Made by a program: the position numbers and the translations under genes. The notes under the pieces were generated by a model. The model was not told the DNA's origin, did not search any database, and saw only the letters and a list, made by a program, of their open reading frames with translations. From Auanema rhodensis (taxonomy: Eukaryota; Nematoda; Chromadorea; Rhabditida; Rhabditidae), in the NCBI GenBank assembly GCA_964057225.1, contig OZ059894.1, positions 6,665,131 through 6,729,130 of the forward strand: DNA of 64,000 nt. Direction: 5' to 3'. Below, one piece after another: positions 41,318 to 57,356 of this stretch; the stretch's first letter is position 1, and every line of letters starts with the position of its first letter.

Positions 41318-41550
41318 CTGAATAAACTTTAGAGATGACAGAAAATCTCTTCAGATACGAAAAATGAAATTACACTATTTCAGATCAGATACATTTAATT
41401 CAAAATATTATTTAAAAGTTCCAAATATCTTTTATTACCCGCAAATCACTATAATTTAAAATATTAAAACATCATTTTTCTAATGGTAGCTATAAAAATA
41501 AAAATAACGTTGAACAAAGATACAGGAACTGCGTCGTAATCTGAACGAAT

Positions 41551-42449
41551 TCATATTATCAGGTTTCTAGACAAGCATTTAAGATTACCGCATCTTTCAC
41601 ACGCGGATGTATCAGAGAAAGGAATCCGTAAGAAGAAGTTGAATGGCCAGAAATAATTAGAAGATATACAAAAAGCCTGAAAATGAAAGTTACACAATAT
41701 ATTTAAATATAAAATTACTTGTATCCCAGACACTAAATATAAAACAACAAATCCAACAGCTTGCAGTATAGTTCGGACTGTTAGTGCTAACTTCATATTT
41801 GAACCGTTTCCATTTTGGGAAGCTACTGAAAATTATACAATTAAGGCTGCATTGCTGCATAAGTTTCACATTCAGTCTCCAATTGGCTCTTCACTTTGTT
41901 CAAAACTCTTTCAGTTTTAAAATATGCAGCAAACTCCGAAGTTGGTGATATCTTCAGAAAGAATATAAATATTAATGTTTGTTTTTCGAATAAATACCTT
42001 ATTTAAGTTATTTTGAAGTTCTTTGACTTCGGCAGTAAGTCGTATAACTTCAGGAGATTGTTTTTTTGCTTGTTTAGCTTTTACCTGTAATACAAATAAA
42101 ATTTCAAAGCATTAACAGTATGTTTATATTGTTCAATTTGTTCAAGTTCATATCAAAACTATCGTATATACAAACATCATTGGAAGTTTAAACAAAGAGG
42201 AACAATTAAATTCAGTGAAAACAGATAAACTGAGAAAAGTGCATTGCTTCCAGATTATATATATAGAATCGAACCAACACGTAATTTACTTTTCTAATTA
42301 TAATAAACTTCACTAACCGTCTCAACTGAAAAGTTCTGAATTTGTTTCATAAAAATAATGAATAAAACCGCAGCGGTAGTTGTAATTATTTCCCATAGTA
42401 AGGGAAGTCCTATGGGACCCAAAAGCACGGTTTCTTGCACCGTGCACAT
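41551..42449 (-). CDS. Get1/WRB, ER receptor for tail-anchored protein insertion
   Basis: This subunit of the ER insertase receives tail-anchored proteins from the Get3/TRC40 (ASNA) ATPase. Five exons give 177 residues with the family layout. A first membrane span (LLWEIITTTAAVLFIIFMKQ) is followed by a cytosolic coiled coil (VIRLTAEVKELQNNL). Then come the conserved ISPTSEFAAYFKTERVLNKV and a second span (TILQAVGFVVLYLVSG). The last block contains YFWPFNFFLRIPF and a Cys-containing tail. Length fits the usual 170-240 residues. The gene is head-to-head with the C12orf4 homologue (271-bp gap) and heads a run of three minus-strand genes. Confidence 0.85.
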
Positions 42450-42720
42450 TCTGAAATGATTGAAACAATTTATTCAATTAATTTTTAATGATGTTTATAT
42501 GTTAATATACAAAACTATATAGACGTTTAATCTAAGCATGGAAACTCGTTTTAAATTTTCTAGGTACAGGAAACACGTTGCGTATTTAACGTACACTAAT
42601 TTAAAAATATTTTATTCTTTTTCTCAGTATTTCCTTAGGTAGTGAAATTTTTGAAGTAGTACCCTTATGTGTTAGTAATAAATATATTTAAAGATTGGTT
42701 TTCAGTTCTTACTTACAGAA
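42450..42720. promoter_or_regulatory. Shared divergent promoter region
   Basis: Only 271 bp separate the start codons of Get1 (-) and the C12orf4 homologue (+). Each begins a cluster of same-strand genes, so this interval probably drives both clusters. No recognisable core element is visible beyond AT-rich sequence. Confidence 0.45.
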
Positions 42721-45019
42721 ATGCATAATGATAGCGAAGTAGATAAATACATTGTATATAACTTCAATAAAAGTAATTCTTCTGTCGATAAAATTCCTAT
42801 TCCAATACCTCTGCCTGAATATGTTGAAGTTGATGAATTTGTTGCCAAAGTTGGAGCTCTGGATGGATTAACTGATTTCGATGTCAAAGGTATATATTTG
42901 ATTTATAAAATTTATGCTACATCAATTTTCTAGGTGTATCTCAAAACATAAATAAACTGGTTCTAGAGGAAATAGTAAAGTATAATGATGAGAGAGACGA
43001 TAAACTAATAGAAGAAGCTCTTTCATCTAGTAGTTTATCTTTCAGTGAATTTTATTCATCCAAGGTAACTTTCTTTTTTATAGCTTATGTAGAATGCCCT
43101 TTTTATAGGTCAATGATACTAATACTAACTCTAAAGTTCCCTTTGCTGATCAATTCAACTGTATTATGCATAATTCTCCATGTGATCATCTAACTTTACT
43201 AATTAGAAAGGAAATAGCTATGGCATCTGAAGTTGGTTCAGTTTACAATGGCCATGGTGGATCTATATAATAGATTTTATGTTGGCCTGTTGTCGTCGCT
43301 ATTTTTCTTGATATATATTTTGTTTAAGATGTCGCACTTATTGCGAGCAAGAACCTGGGAAGTTGAGCAGCTGACGAAGGAGTGCGAAAGTCTGCTGGGA
43401 TCTTCTGAATCAAATGACATGCATCCCCACCAGCTCAGCAAATTAAACGAAAAACTGCGGGTTAGCATCAAGGCCTTTATATCAAATAAAATAATTTATT
43501 CAGCAAGTTCACGGGTCGTATTCATGTCAAATTGAAGCTCTTGCTGAGCAACAACGAAAGCAATACAAAACGATGGTGGAAGCTGTTTATCAAGGTATAT
43601 AGTCTTCTGTTTTTAAAAAAAGCTCATGTTTTTTTCTAGCCAAAGGGTCTGTTCTTAAACTTCCAGAAGAAATAGGTAGTGATTTGAGTGATCTGACTTC
43701 ATCATCATATTCGTAAGTTTGTGTTGTATTTTTGACTTCAATATTATATTTTGGTGCTTCTCAACCAGTAGTTGCGGGAATTTATGAAAGTTTCACTATA
43801 TACATAGGTATAGCTTTAGTTTCTATATGATTTTTTTATCATATTTTAGGGGCCCAGCTGAAGTCAATGCATAATGTTAGAATTGTCACCGCCCCCGATC
43901 TTGTGTCTTTGGTTTCGCATCAAAAGGTTTCTACATAAACTTTATTCTGTAAATTATTTTTAATATTTTCGATTGACGATATAGGCGGAAGATTACAAAT
44001 GGCAATGTCATTATACGGGCGTTCACTCACAGCTGCTGTGCTACTAGTTCCAAAAGACCCCATGTATCATGTTAATATGCAATCCGGTATTTGAAAATAG
44101 AGTAATATATTTCATATTTTGTATATTTAGAGTTTTTCAAGGCATGCGAGCGTACCACAGAGTTGCATTTCGAACCTTTAGCTATCCAGCTTCGGAAAAT
44201 TGCTGAGTCGGTATGATTTAACAAGTGCTGTTCTTTGTATATTTCTGTACTTTAGACGAGAGATGCCAACATCTGGAGAGAAGGTAATGCAGCACTAGTT
44301 TCTGAGAGTGATTGCCCTCCTGTAGCTAATACCAGAACAGACTCTTCTCTAGCTGTTGGGGATGTGTACATAACAAAGCATTCTAATCTGAGGCAAGCAC
44401 AGGTTAGATGTTGTTTCTGTTACATGTGTGCATATTTCTGATTCTTTAGATAATTTTCCATTTGGTGGTTGATGAACAGCTACAGTCTACTGAAATATCA
44501 AGCAGGTATATGTGTCCTTTCGAGCAATGGTAATTTTTTTTAAAGGCACTTGTGTTTCAATGGTCTACGTAATTTGATTAGATTAACATCAAAGTTAGGC
44601 ATAACATCACTTTTCCTTCCTCTTCTTCTGATAGATAAACCTTCTGAGGTATAATAGTGTACCTGAAAGTTTTAATATCCAATTACTGCATAGACTTCAA
44701 CTGTTACATGGTGTATTAGGCGAGCTGAAATGGTATACAAATGTGTCAAAGGCTACTTAATGGAGGTTGGCATTGTTGTCCAAGTCTTGTAACTTCAGTA
44801 GCTTTGTTGTTTAGGTTTGTGGATCAGCTTGTGGAGGCTCTTCAGCTCCAGTTCCACATTACAACATTAATTTTGTTCTTCCTTCCGGGTTATCATCTTC
44901 TATATATGAGCAGGTACATCTAGCTTCCTTACCGTATTCATAGAATTGAACAACAGATTCTTGCCATGCTACCAACAATATTTCATCTCGTGCCCAATGT
45001 AACTGCTGCTGATGATTGA
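42721..45019 (+). CDS. C12orf4 (DUF2362) homologue
   Basis: The family is conserved in animals; the human member is linked to mast-cell degranulation and intellectual disability, and its molecular role is unclear. About 14 exons carry the family's recognisable blocks. These are [14 protein letters not shown] near the N-terminus, a coiled-coil region ([14 protein letters not shown]), [20 protein letters not shown] and [20 protein letters not shown]. Later come [40 protein letters not shown] and [19 protein letters not shown]. The end is [16 protein letters not shown]. The exon ending at 43926 and the next exon starting at 43985 do not join in frame by GT-AG rules; see findings. A poly(A) signal lies at 45089. 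The next gene starts about 400 bp downstream on the same strand. Confidence 0.8.
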
Positions 45020-45442
45020 AACTTGTAAAAAGTTTTTACTGTGATATTTTTATGAGCTTTTATAATTATATCTGTGATATATATATATAATAAACGTATT
45101 AATTTTGTTTCTTTTTTTGCCACTATCTTCCGGTCAAGGCCGTTCTTTATTTTCCTGAGTCATTGAAAAGAATCGTATTGGGTGCTGTTGTTGAAATTGA
45201 TATTTTACAAATTTTGTATCTCGAGAAAGATTACTTTGTCTAATTGCCACCACCCAATCCGGTTTTTTATCATTTTGCTGGTTATTTCGTTGTCTAACGA
45301 CTGCTAAAAAAATGAAAATTTTCAGGAAGCGGTAATAATATTTTAATATTTTAATTTGTGATCATTGAATGTTTTATTTTCATGTTTCAGCTCAACTCAA
45401 CAAGACTTTACATCCCAAGCTCGTATACTCGAGTGGCTAGAA

Positions 45443-48153
<2,711 letters not shown>

Positions 48154-48962
48154 AAAGTATTTTTTTTCTTCAGATGATTCAATATCATTGCTTGTTGGTA
48201 CTGAATGTGTGGTTTTATTTTTTGTTGTGTTCCTCCTCCAATATTGCTTTAATTTACATTGTTATGAGAAACATTTTTGGATTATGTTGCAATTATTTGT
48301 TTATGATGTTAATGATTGCTTCTTAAAGTCTGAATAATTTGTAACGTGTGCACAATAAATTGTCACAAGCCGTTTGTCCGTTTTCGAATATTCTGAAATT
48401 ATTCTTATTTCAAAGTCATTGATTGTTGGCTTTTTCCCATCGATCAATGTGGCGACTAGAAAAATTGTGATATTTGAAATTTACACTCGTTCATACATTC
48501 TTCGTTCAAAAATTATATGTCAAAACAGAAAGCAACTTCTTTTTGTGGAACTGCTTTCAAGTACAAATCTTTAATGTAAGACTCACTCTAGAAATTAAGA
48601 TTGACTATATATGAGGCGTTTGGAAGTTTAATTAAATTCCTTTGAAATATAGAATCCAAGACATTGCACATAAAAACTATATCGCATAATCTAACAAATA
48701 TAAGTTTTTAAAAACTTTTTCATCATAGTTAACCGCAAAAAAAGGTAGTTATAAACATATTGTACAAATATAATATAGTCATTTCTAATTTTCATACTGT
48801 ATTAGAAGTTGTTATTTGACACAACGCTAATCGTTTGTAAACGTCATGCATTCGGCAAGGTTTCAACAAGCATTTCTGATGAAGCTATGATACTCAAAAA
48901 ATATGTTGACTATATGAACCTTTTTTGTAATATTTTAAAATTTTTAAATTTAAGCGTTTGAT
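48154..48962. other. Intergenic between TTLL5-like and SAM-domain genes
   Basis: AATAAA at 48354-48359 probably ends the TTLL5-like transcript. The remainder is AT-rich with no coding exon seen. Confidence 0.5.
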
Positions 48963-50522
48963 ATGGCATCTGAATGGCAACGATTTTTTATACAAGCAGG
49001 CATACCTCATTCCGTTGCAAGTTCATATGCCAACGCGTTCAAACAAAACAGGTGAAAAGTTTCTTCTTTCATGTTTTTTTTTATTGTTCTTTGTTTAGAA
49101 TTGATAAAACTATGCTTAAAGATTTAGACAAATCCACGCTTGCAGAATTGGGAGTAACTGCTATTGGTGATCAAGTATTTTTTTTGTTATTTTCATATTT
49201 CTTACATATATATTGTAGTTGGCAATTTTGCGCCGGGCCAAAAATTTGGGTGATTCTTCGTTAGATACCTTTTCTGGACAAGCTCCTAGAGCCAAAGTAG
49301 TTGCACCAAGTAAATTTCTTAATCTTGTATATGTTATAATTTATTTTTAATAGACAATGAATTTCCTACGGCTAGTAGCCTTCGTAAAGGTCGCCCACCT
49401 CCAGATCGTAATGAAATATATCATATTAAAATGCCGGAAGGAAATACAATGCGAACTAAACAAATTCTGGCCAAACATGAAGCACTTCGTCGACAAGGTA
49501 GTTTTGCGAACAGAGTTGTGAATTCATTGTAAAAGTCAGGACTGGCAGTCAGAGGTACCACAGGTGTTCGACAATCTGGTAGAGATGTAAGTCCTGTAGA
49601 TAAAACTAGTGTAGCAGCTCGTATTTCTAAAAGAGAAGGTGAGTTGTTTGCTATTTATATATTTTATAAAACTTGCATCATTCTTATTTATTGTATTCTT
49701 TAAAAACGTATTTGACCTCGCAAAATCTTTACTGAATTTTGACAATAAATTCAACTCAAAGATTAATTTTAAAACTTCTAATTCTAATTTCTTTTTGCTA
49801 TTTATGTTTTTTGGATTCAAACGTTTTGATATCAGCCGGTGCCATTAACGAAATTTTAACATTTATACACTTCTAAGTTTTCTTGCTTCAGGTCATAATA
49901 TAATGGATCGTTTGGGAATTCGTGGGCTTCATTCTGATAATTCGCATCGAGTAGTTGCCACTGGAAGAATAGATAAAAAGACGTAAGCTTTTAATATTTT
50001 CGAGAAAAATGTGTTGTTTTTTGGATTATTCAATATAGTAAACTCTTCCAGTATAACAAGCGCAGGGGCTCGAGCAAAGATTATAGGCAATGACATGAGA
50101 GTTAGTGTGTCTAATGGTAGTCATTCAGTGATTACTGTTCCACGTGTAAGCTATTTCATATGTTTTTGACTGTAATTTAAGCGAATCAATTATAGAATCA
50201 AGTTGCCGGCCGATTTAGAAACAATGGTCCCTCTGTTACCGTCAGCATCGATAAGAGTGCTAGAGTTAGGAGGGGTGGTATTAATAATCGACTTCAGTTG
50301 GGTGGAACCCCAAGTAATAAGCGTAATGTTAAGGTAAGATTCTCATATAATATACTTAGCACAATTATTTTCATGTAGAATAGAATTGTTTACGATGATG
50401 GTGTCGAGTTGGCTTATGGCGATAATGTAGTATTGGATGATGACATGTATGAAGACGAATATGGAGATGAGTATGTTGAGTACATTGAAAAACCGTCAAT
50501 TTACGATCGGCTAAGCAAATAG
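48963..50522 (+). CDS. C19orf47-like SAM domain protein
   Basis: About ten exons give roughly 325 residues. The N-terminal 70 residues form a SAM domain: EWQRFFIQAGIPHSVASSYA, MLKDLDKSTLAELGVTAIGD and QLAILRRAKNLG. This arrangement and the following YHIKMPEGNTMRTKQILAK motif match the vertebrate C19orf47 family, which has a SAM domain and the conserved INMPKGTTPRTRKIL. A short IMDRLGIRG motif recalls the repeated RLG boxes of that family. The middle is basic and Ser/Gly-rich; the C-terminus is acidic (DDDMYEDEYGDEY) and ends in KPSIYDRLSK. The function is not established; nuclear location has been proposed for the vertebrate protein. AATAAA at 50614-50619. Confidence 0.8.
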
Positions 50523-51113
50523 AGGATCTCGTGTACGTGTATAATGATTAAGATTAACCTGGTAATCAATTTGTTATCTCAAGTCTGTCTTGTGCTTCGT
50601 TGTTAAAATGTAAAATAAATTATTCCACGTTTTAAATATGCAAATAATAGGTGCTGTCTGTACGTTTCCAATAAAAAATTCCAGGTGTTGTAAAATCAGG
50701 TCGAAGCTAGTACAAGAATAATAGTGTCATTTGAGAAATTTGTGTTTAAAGATTTTAGAATCTCGGATGTGTTTTAGCTAGAACGCAAAGAAACATGAAA
50801 AAGACTTTCAGTTAATTATTGCTAACTAGGTTCATTATTTCTTTGTAACAATAAGCTAGACATATACGCTTATAATCAGCTAGTTATGGCCCTGGGATCG
50901 GAGCTCTTCGAAATGAAGGCGTGGTCGACAGCATGACTCCGCCTCTGCATAGCAGCTGGCTTTCCTTGTCGACTTGCTCTCGCTTAGTCCTAGGCATCTC
51001 CCTCTATTTGTCTTTGTTGAATATCCTTTCTATTTTTGGTTGAAGGGAATTATCTCTGAGATCCCAGAATCTAACTTAATCGGATTCTGATTGAACTATG
51101 AGACTTCTTTCGT
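50523..51113. other. Intergenic
   Basis: It contains the poly(A) signal of the SAM gene (50614) and, near 50890-51000, a GC-richer patch. The latter may be the promoter of the gene starting at 51114. A nine-codon upstream open frame (51098-51127) overlaps that start in another frame. Confidence 0.45.
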
Positions 51114-51806
51114 ATGCGGCAACTAAATAATCTACTGTCTGCTGTTATCCCGATCGTCCTCATCATATTGTTGATTTGGATACCACGAGGAGTTGGTGAG
51201 TTTGTTTTATAAAATGCTTGTATCAGATTCCAACTAAAATGCTTTTCTGAGAACGCTTCATGTGATGTGAAGTAATAACACTACTTTTGATTTTTTGTTC
51301 GAGACATTAACTGAGCTAAGTGTCTTTCTACTCAGAACCTAGACTTTTTTCCTGAATATTTTTTCTCTCATGAACAGTTTTCTATTTCTTATTAAACTCT
51401 AGTGAGCGCTGCGATCTATGTTAACTTAGATTATTTATGCATTTTCCTTATACACCTGGAACACTAATTCATACTCATTTTGACAAGGAGATCGTTGGAC
51501 AACATATACAGATATTCTGTCCAGAAAACGTTCGTTATTTGAAGCCATTCGTCATGGTTACATATCTCATGCTTGCTATTGAGTTCACGAAAGTCCAAAT
51601 ACAGGAGACACATTGCATTCCATGTTACAACATCCTTTTCAAAATCAGCTGAGTAACTGATTGATTTCATTTAAAAAATTTCTGTTGTCTATACCTTGTT
51701 GCTAGGAGTTCTCGGAATTGGTATCCTTGCTCGTCGTAATCGTCAAGAAGCCTCGAGTCTCTCGGCTAGAGTCTTTTCTTCTCTTCTTCCGACATCCGGC
51801 AATTAA
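51114..51806 (+). CDS. Alternative 60-residue single-span protein from the same first exon
   Basis: Exon 51114-51195 can join an exon at 51706-51806, which has a strong pyrimidine-rich acceptor (CTTGTTGCTAG), in the same phase. The product has a continuous hydrophobic segment across the splice (the leader plus RGVGVLGIGIL). It continues into a basic ARRNRQ stop-transfer motif and a short Ser-rich tail ending LLPTSGN. This looks like a small type III or signal-anchored membrane protein. It may be the true product of exon 1, or an alternative isoform of the Ly6 locus. I do not recognise a family. Confidence 0.4.
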
Positions 51807-54800
51807 CGTGTCTCCTAGTTCAACTTTCCTTGAGCCCAACCAAAACGCCAGAAAAGGAAGGGACTTGTCAATCTCTCGCCTCCTTCTCTATTTCTCTTCG
51901 CATTCATACCTCTTAACCTCTTACTTCAGTGCCTCTCCTTCCCTCACCTTTCTCTTTTCTCTCATTCCCTTTATCATTCCTAAGCTTTTCTGTTTCATCG
52001 AAATAATTGCTTCGGACATCTTGTCTCGAATGCCCTTAGATGGATATATCCTTCTTAGCACCACAGAAAGATATACCCTATTTTACTACTTTTTCTTAAG
52101 CTTATTGCTGATATTTCCAATGACTTCTTCACCATGTCGTGTGTCTGAATCATCTAGAGCGAACTAGTCTAATAAACGTTTAAAGACAAGAAGCTTCAAA
52201 GTGAAGCATGCTCAGTGGGAGGTCCAACACATGGGGGCATTTTTTCATGATGTTATTTCAAGCTTCTTCTAATTGGATCGTATTTTTTGAAGGAATAATA
52301 ATATATAATGCAATGGTCAGCCATTATTGGTGTCGTGGTCTTGACTAATAGCAGAAGGGATGCTAAAATTAATTAATTTGTAGCTCCGGTTGAAGTCGTT
52401 CAGGAGGAGAACTTAAAAGGAAATATATCTGAAATTTGCTATTGTCCAAGCCATGTTTCTGTTGAGAACTGCAAAAAAAAAACCCAGAAGGTTTACCCAT
52501 CATCCTCTAGCCTCAGTCAATTAGCCTTACAAAGCGCAGCAGCAAATTTTGTTCTGCGATTTGTTGCTATTTTCTCCTCACGTTTTGGAATTTGAAATCT
52601 AGAAGTCAATACAAAGCAGTGGGTTAGAAAAGGAGAAATTTAGCAGAGACGAAAGGTGAATATATATGTACATGAGAGAGCGGAAAATTGAAAAAGATAT
52701 GGTTGTTACGAAGCCGTATTTCCATTTTTTTGTTTTTTTTAAAGAGTGAAAGATACCTAAAGAGGAAACAAGTAAGCTATTTCGGTATGCGGATGACAAA
52801 GAAGGTAGTGAAGGCTAAATATGCGAAACACGAGGAACAGACAGAAACATGAAGGAAAAATATGAAAATAAAAGTAACGCCTGAATATAAAGGGTTCGTT
52901 GGAAATATACCAAAAAATGACAGATCGGGACAAATTTTCTGGAAGCCTGGACATCTTCTATTCAATTTTCCATGATTTTTATCTGTATTCAATAATTGTT
53001 TTGAGGCAGAACATGAAAAAGCCGTCAAATGCACGAACAACATTGCAAGCTATAGAGACCTCACAAATACATTTTGAATTCGAAATTTTTAATTGAACGT
53101 CATCTAGAAAAAGGTTCCAATTGCAAATGGAAAAACTAAAAAGAGTATCCGGAAAGACTCTCTTTTCTCAATTTTAGAACTATTCGAGTTATTTAGAAGG
53201 ATATGCTGTCTCTTAATGTGCATAAAGTTGACGAGCTACATCACCCATGCTGAACTTCATACTTCATGTAAAACCCTGTTGAACCTCTTAAATGGCTCAA
53301 TTGTCACAAGTTATTGCTGAAATATGCTCGTCGTTAGTTATCACGACGCACTCTGATCACACTGGACGAACGCAGATATAATATATTCACAGTATAAGCT
53401 TTCGAAAGGTTATAGAAGGACATAAATGGAATCATAAATGGAATATTTGTTTTGAAATCTTTGTTTCAAGTTGCCTTCTTTGTAAAAGATGAACATCTTT
53501 TCTTCTCAAGTTGAAAAGCCGATTTTTGTTCTAAACTTATTGAATTTTCAGTCTTTGTTTCTTTTTTGGCCTCAATGATGGAGACAGAGAGAGGAAAGGA
53601 AATATAGCTTCTTCTCTAACATTTCTCCTTTGCAGTTTTTTATGAAAAAATTCACAACAGCCAGTTGCAAGAAAGAATACCTGTCCTTATATTGAATAGG
53701 CTTCCAAAGCAAAAACATTCAGGCAATCTTTTATTTTTGATGCCATAGCAGCAATTGGTATTACAACATTAATACAATGAGCGTTGAATTTGAAAAAAGT
53801 TATGTTTGGAGGTTTTATTTCTACTATTTTCATGAAGCTATATCTTCAATTTCAATTTTTTTTTGATTTTTATTTGAGTATATGAATATACTTGTATGAA
53901 AGCATATTCACTTGTCTGTTCATATCTTTTATTTCCAAACCTTTATTGCAAAATGACTTCCTTATGTAGAGAAGAGAAAGGTATACTTAGGGTAAGATTC
54001 ATAAACCATTACTTTCTGGCAATTCTTTGTAGTTTGTCAGATCAAGCATTTTATATATTCATATGAAATTCATCTCAGCTTAGCAGCATTACATTTTGAA
54101 AGTGAATTATTTTTTTCCAAATAGCTGAGCAGAACGAACCATGAAGTATCTGAAGATGGCAGCTGTATTTCAACATTTAGCCAATTCAAGGAATTTTAAG
54201 TTTTAGACAGCACGTCAGAGACGAACAGAGAAAAAATACAGCATAATTAAGCATATTTTGGACCTGGGACGTATAATTTGAAAACACAAAACATCGATGA
54301 CCACAGTACTAAGCGATTGCATCAGAATCACTAGTGTATCTCACTGAATTATAACAAAAGCTATAGAAGTGAATCCGAACCAGACTGGTTATAGAGTCAT
54401 ACTATTCAAAATTTCTACAACTCTTCGTTAGTGTTCCTCTTCTCCTTCTCTTGTTCAATATTAACAAAGCAATGAAATTACGTGGTCTATGCTTGGAGAG
54501 AGCTTTGTGTCGTTTTCTGAATTACCGCAAAAACAGATACTTCAAAATGAGCTTGACTGCTGAAGGCTATATATGACAAAGCGGTTGAGTTCCAGATGTT
54601 CCTGCATCTATATGTTAAAACTCATTATCGCTTGTTCCAGAATTTAGCGAACAGAGATATAACGAAAAACCACAAGATAGGTTGAATGTGGGACAAAACA
54701 CAGAGGCCTTCAGCCCTTTTTCCTACATATCACTCAGGTCGAGAAAGCTGTAGTACAAGTTAAATGAACATAGGCCACCCAAAGTTGTTGCTCTTTTCTA

Positions 54801-57294
54801 ATTATTCTATTCCGCTGATCTTATTTATTTTCTAACAAAGTAATTTTGAAATTTCTAAAGTCGGACATGCTTATTAGTGCTTAGCCCATTATTTCCTGGA
54901 AGCCTATGTCAAGTATAGGATAGTTCTATACAACATTAACTGGCAGTCGCAGTTAGTTGGCACATAAACTGCTTTTTATAGTTCAGAAGCAAGATGATGA
55001 TTTGAGTGCGTTGCTGCTCTTTTTGAATTTTTAGGGAAAAGATCACGATCTTCGTTTTTATAATTTCCTCGGAAAACATTACAAACATTTTTTTCTTTGA
55101 AATGTACAACATTTTTTCACATTGAATTGAAACTGAAAAGTAGCATGAAGAGTTTGGTCGATCAAACTCTCATGTTCGTTTTCAGTAGCTCGTCTACATA
55201 GTGCAATCGACTATTATAGAAGAAATAATTGAGATTGTTCGGAAAGAATTTGTCAATGGCCTCACAACGTAGAGACAGCTCTGTTTGATGAAAGCTGTAG
55301 CGAAAGACCTATGTACTTCTATATTTTCATATTTATGAAGGGATAAACTAAGTAGGTACAGGTTATAGAGCTATGTGAAGTAATTCAATTTTATAGAAAA
55401 TGTTGTCCATAACTATTACATTTCAGTGAAATTCACCTATCTTCTTTGTTCTCTTCTATTCTTATTTTAAGCAACTGAATGATTTATTTTTTAATTATCT
55501 TTCTCTCTGATTCTTAAACAGGAAGCTATCGAATTGGGTTTAGAAGGCGCTTACAAGCTGTTAGAGGCTTAAGCTTTAATACTCCCAACCTTCAGTTTCC
55601 AATATGATTTTGATTGTTTCTTGGCATTAAGCGGCAATTTCTGTAGATAATTCGTTTTAGCCTAAAAATAAATTCTCCTCTTGAAATCGTTTGACTAAAT
55701 AATTATAGAATCTTTACTATCTTCAGTTGAACTGCGTGCTTTGTATGCAAGTCTCAAAAGGAATCTGATGTCAAACTGATATATCCGTCAAGTTGTAGCA
55801 ATAGCGGAATCTGTAAAATCTGAACAGAAAAGCGAATACAAATAGATTAGTGAGAGAAGTATTCTGAGATGAATAGAGATGAAGAGGGAATGAAAGATAG
55901 GATACTTCACGATGAGTCAGGACTATTTTGGAGTCGTTTCTCCTCCTCCCTCTTTTTCACTCTCTCTTTCTGTTCACATTGGAATATTCTATGTGCTGTT
56001 GTTTACCCCATCTGAAGTCAGATTGTCGGTTGGCTGTAGCACAACGTGTCGGATGTTGAGCCGAGCTCAATTAGGTAATTTATGGGATCAACGACATGTA
56101 TCTAAGGGACACTATATCAATTTTCTTGTTTTCAAAAAAAACTTGTCTAACACCTTCGTCCGGCTACATATTTATATTTATTTATTTATTTATTAACAGC
56201 TTCTATTTCTGAGAACGACAACAATTTGTCGCTTCAAGTTTTTGTAGATTAGCATAATACCAATACGGATGTTGGCGCAACCCACTCCACGTGTTTTCAT
56301 TTTATCCGGATAAGATGCAGAAAACGGTTGTACACTTATAGATGTTTTAGTATCCGAGAAAAAAAACTATTAAAACGGCGAGGGATATATAAAAATTTAT
56401 ATTTTGCCAAAAAAATCCACAAATCGGAATAATTGTATAAGTGTAGCACAAAGTTTGCATAGTACATAATCCGTTAAGGATACATATTCAACGAAACAAT
56501 ACACAATTTCACAACATATGTTTTTATGTGTATTCGTTATACAAAGTCAATAAAAATATAAAAATATGTTGAAACTAGTGAAGATTCATATACTGACATG
56601 TATCATTTTTCATGCGATTCTCCTATTTGCATAATACCTTCTGGGCATCTGGGGCAGATTCCAGGGTTAAATGATTGTAAGGTAGTAAGAAGTAGTGTAA
56701 CGAGATATTAAGCAAATAAACTAACTAAAAGATTGGAAAATAAAGATTTTTATTTAAATCTCTGAACATCGGTGGACCTGGAAAAATATGAAATTTTGCT
56801 TAAATGTGGTTTTAAGAGAAACTTTTGAAAACAAACTATTTTAGTAAGTATTTCCTTTACTGTTGTAAGCAAGCTGTTGATTTAAAAAAATGTAAAATGT
56901 TTTGAAATTTATGCTGAAAACCATTTGAAATTGAACAAGCGATTTCCTCATTTTTCTCATATTCTTGTTTTATATTTATCCTTTCTTTTCTTTCTGACCT
57001 TAGCTTATATATATATTTTTATATACATATATGGTTTTAAAAGGGAACCGGCTTAAGCCAGCATCCATAAAAGAAGACTCCAAGCTCTTTGAAATGAAAT
57101 TGAAATTAACCCTTTTTGCTTCTCAGCTGGGCCTAGACGCATTTTGACCTCTGGTAACTCATGTACTAAGATGAAAATTGTAAAGACAACTAATATAGCC
57201 AAATGAAGAGAGGGATAAGAAAAAATAAAAGAGAAAAGAGTTAAAGGAGCTTGTAAGGTTAAAAAAGAATTTGAAAAAGATGGGAGGAAAGTGG

Positions 57295-57356
<62 letters not shown>

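Noticed and set aside
43233-43535. Separate gene starting with a membrane segment inside the C12orf4 homologue
   Set aside because: The hydrophobic part ([13 protein letters not shown]) is an intron: a phase-0 donor after ...AMASE and an acceptor TTTAAG before [14 protein letters not shown] keep the C12orf4 frame continuous.
51718-52167. 149-residue open frame on the plus strand
   Set aside because: It covers the CT-rich tract and is low-complexity Ser/Leu/Phe. The better coding reading of its first part is the other frame that follows the acceptor at 51705.
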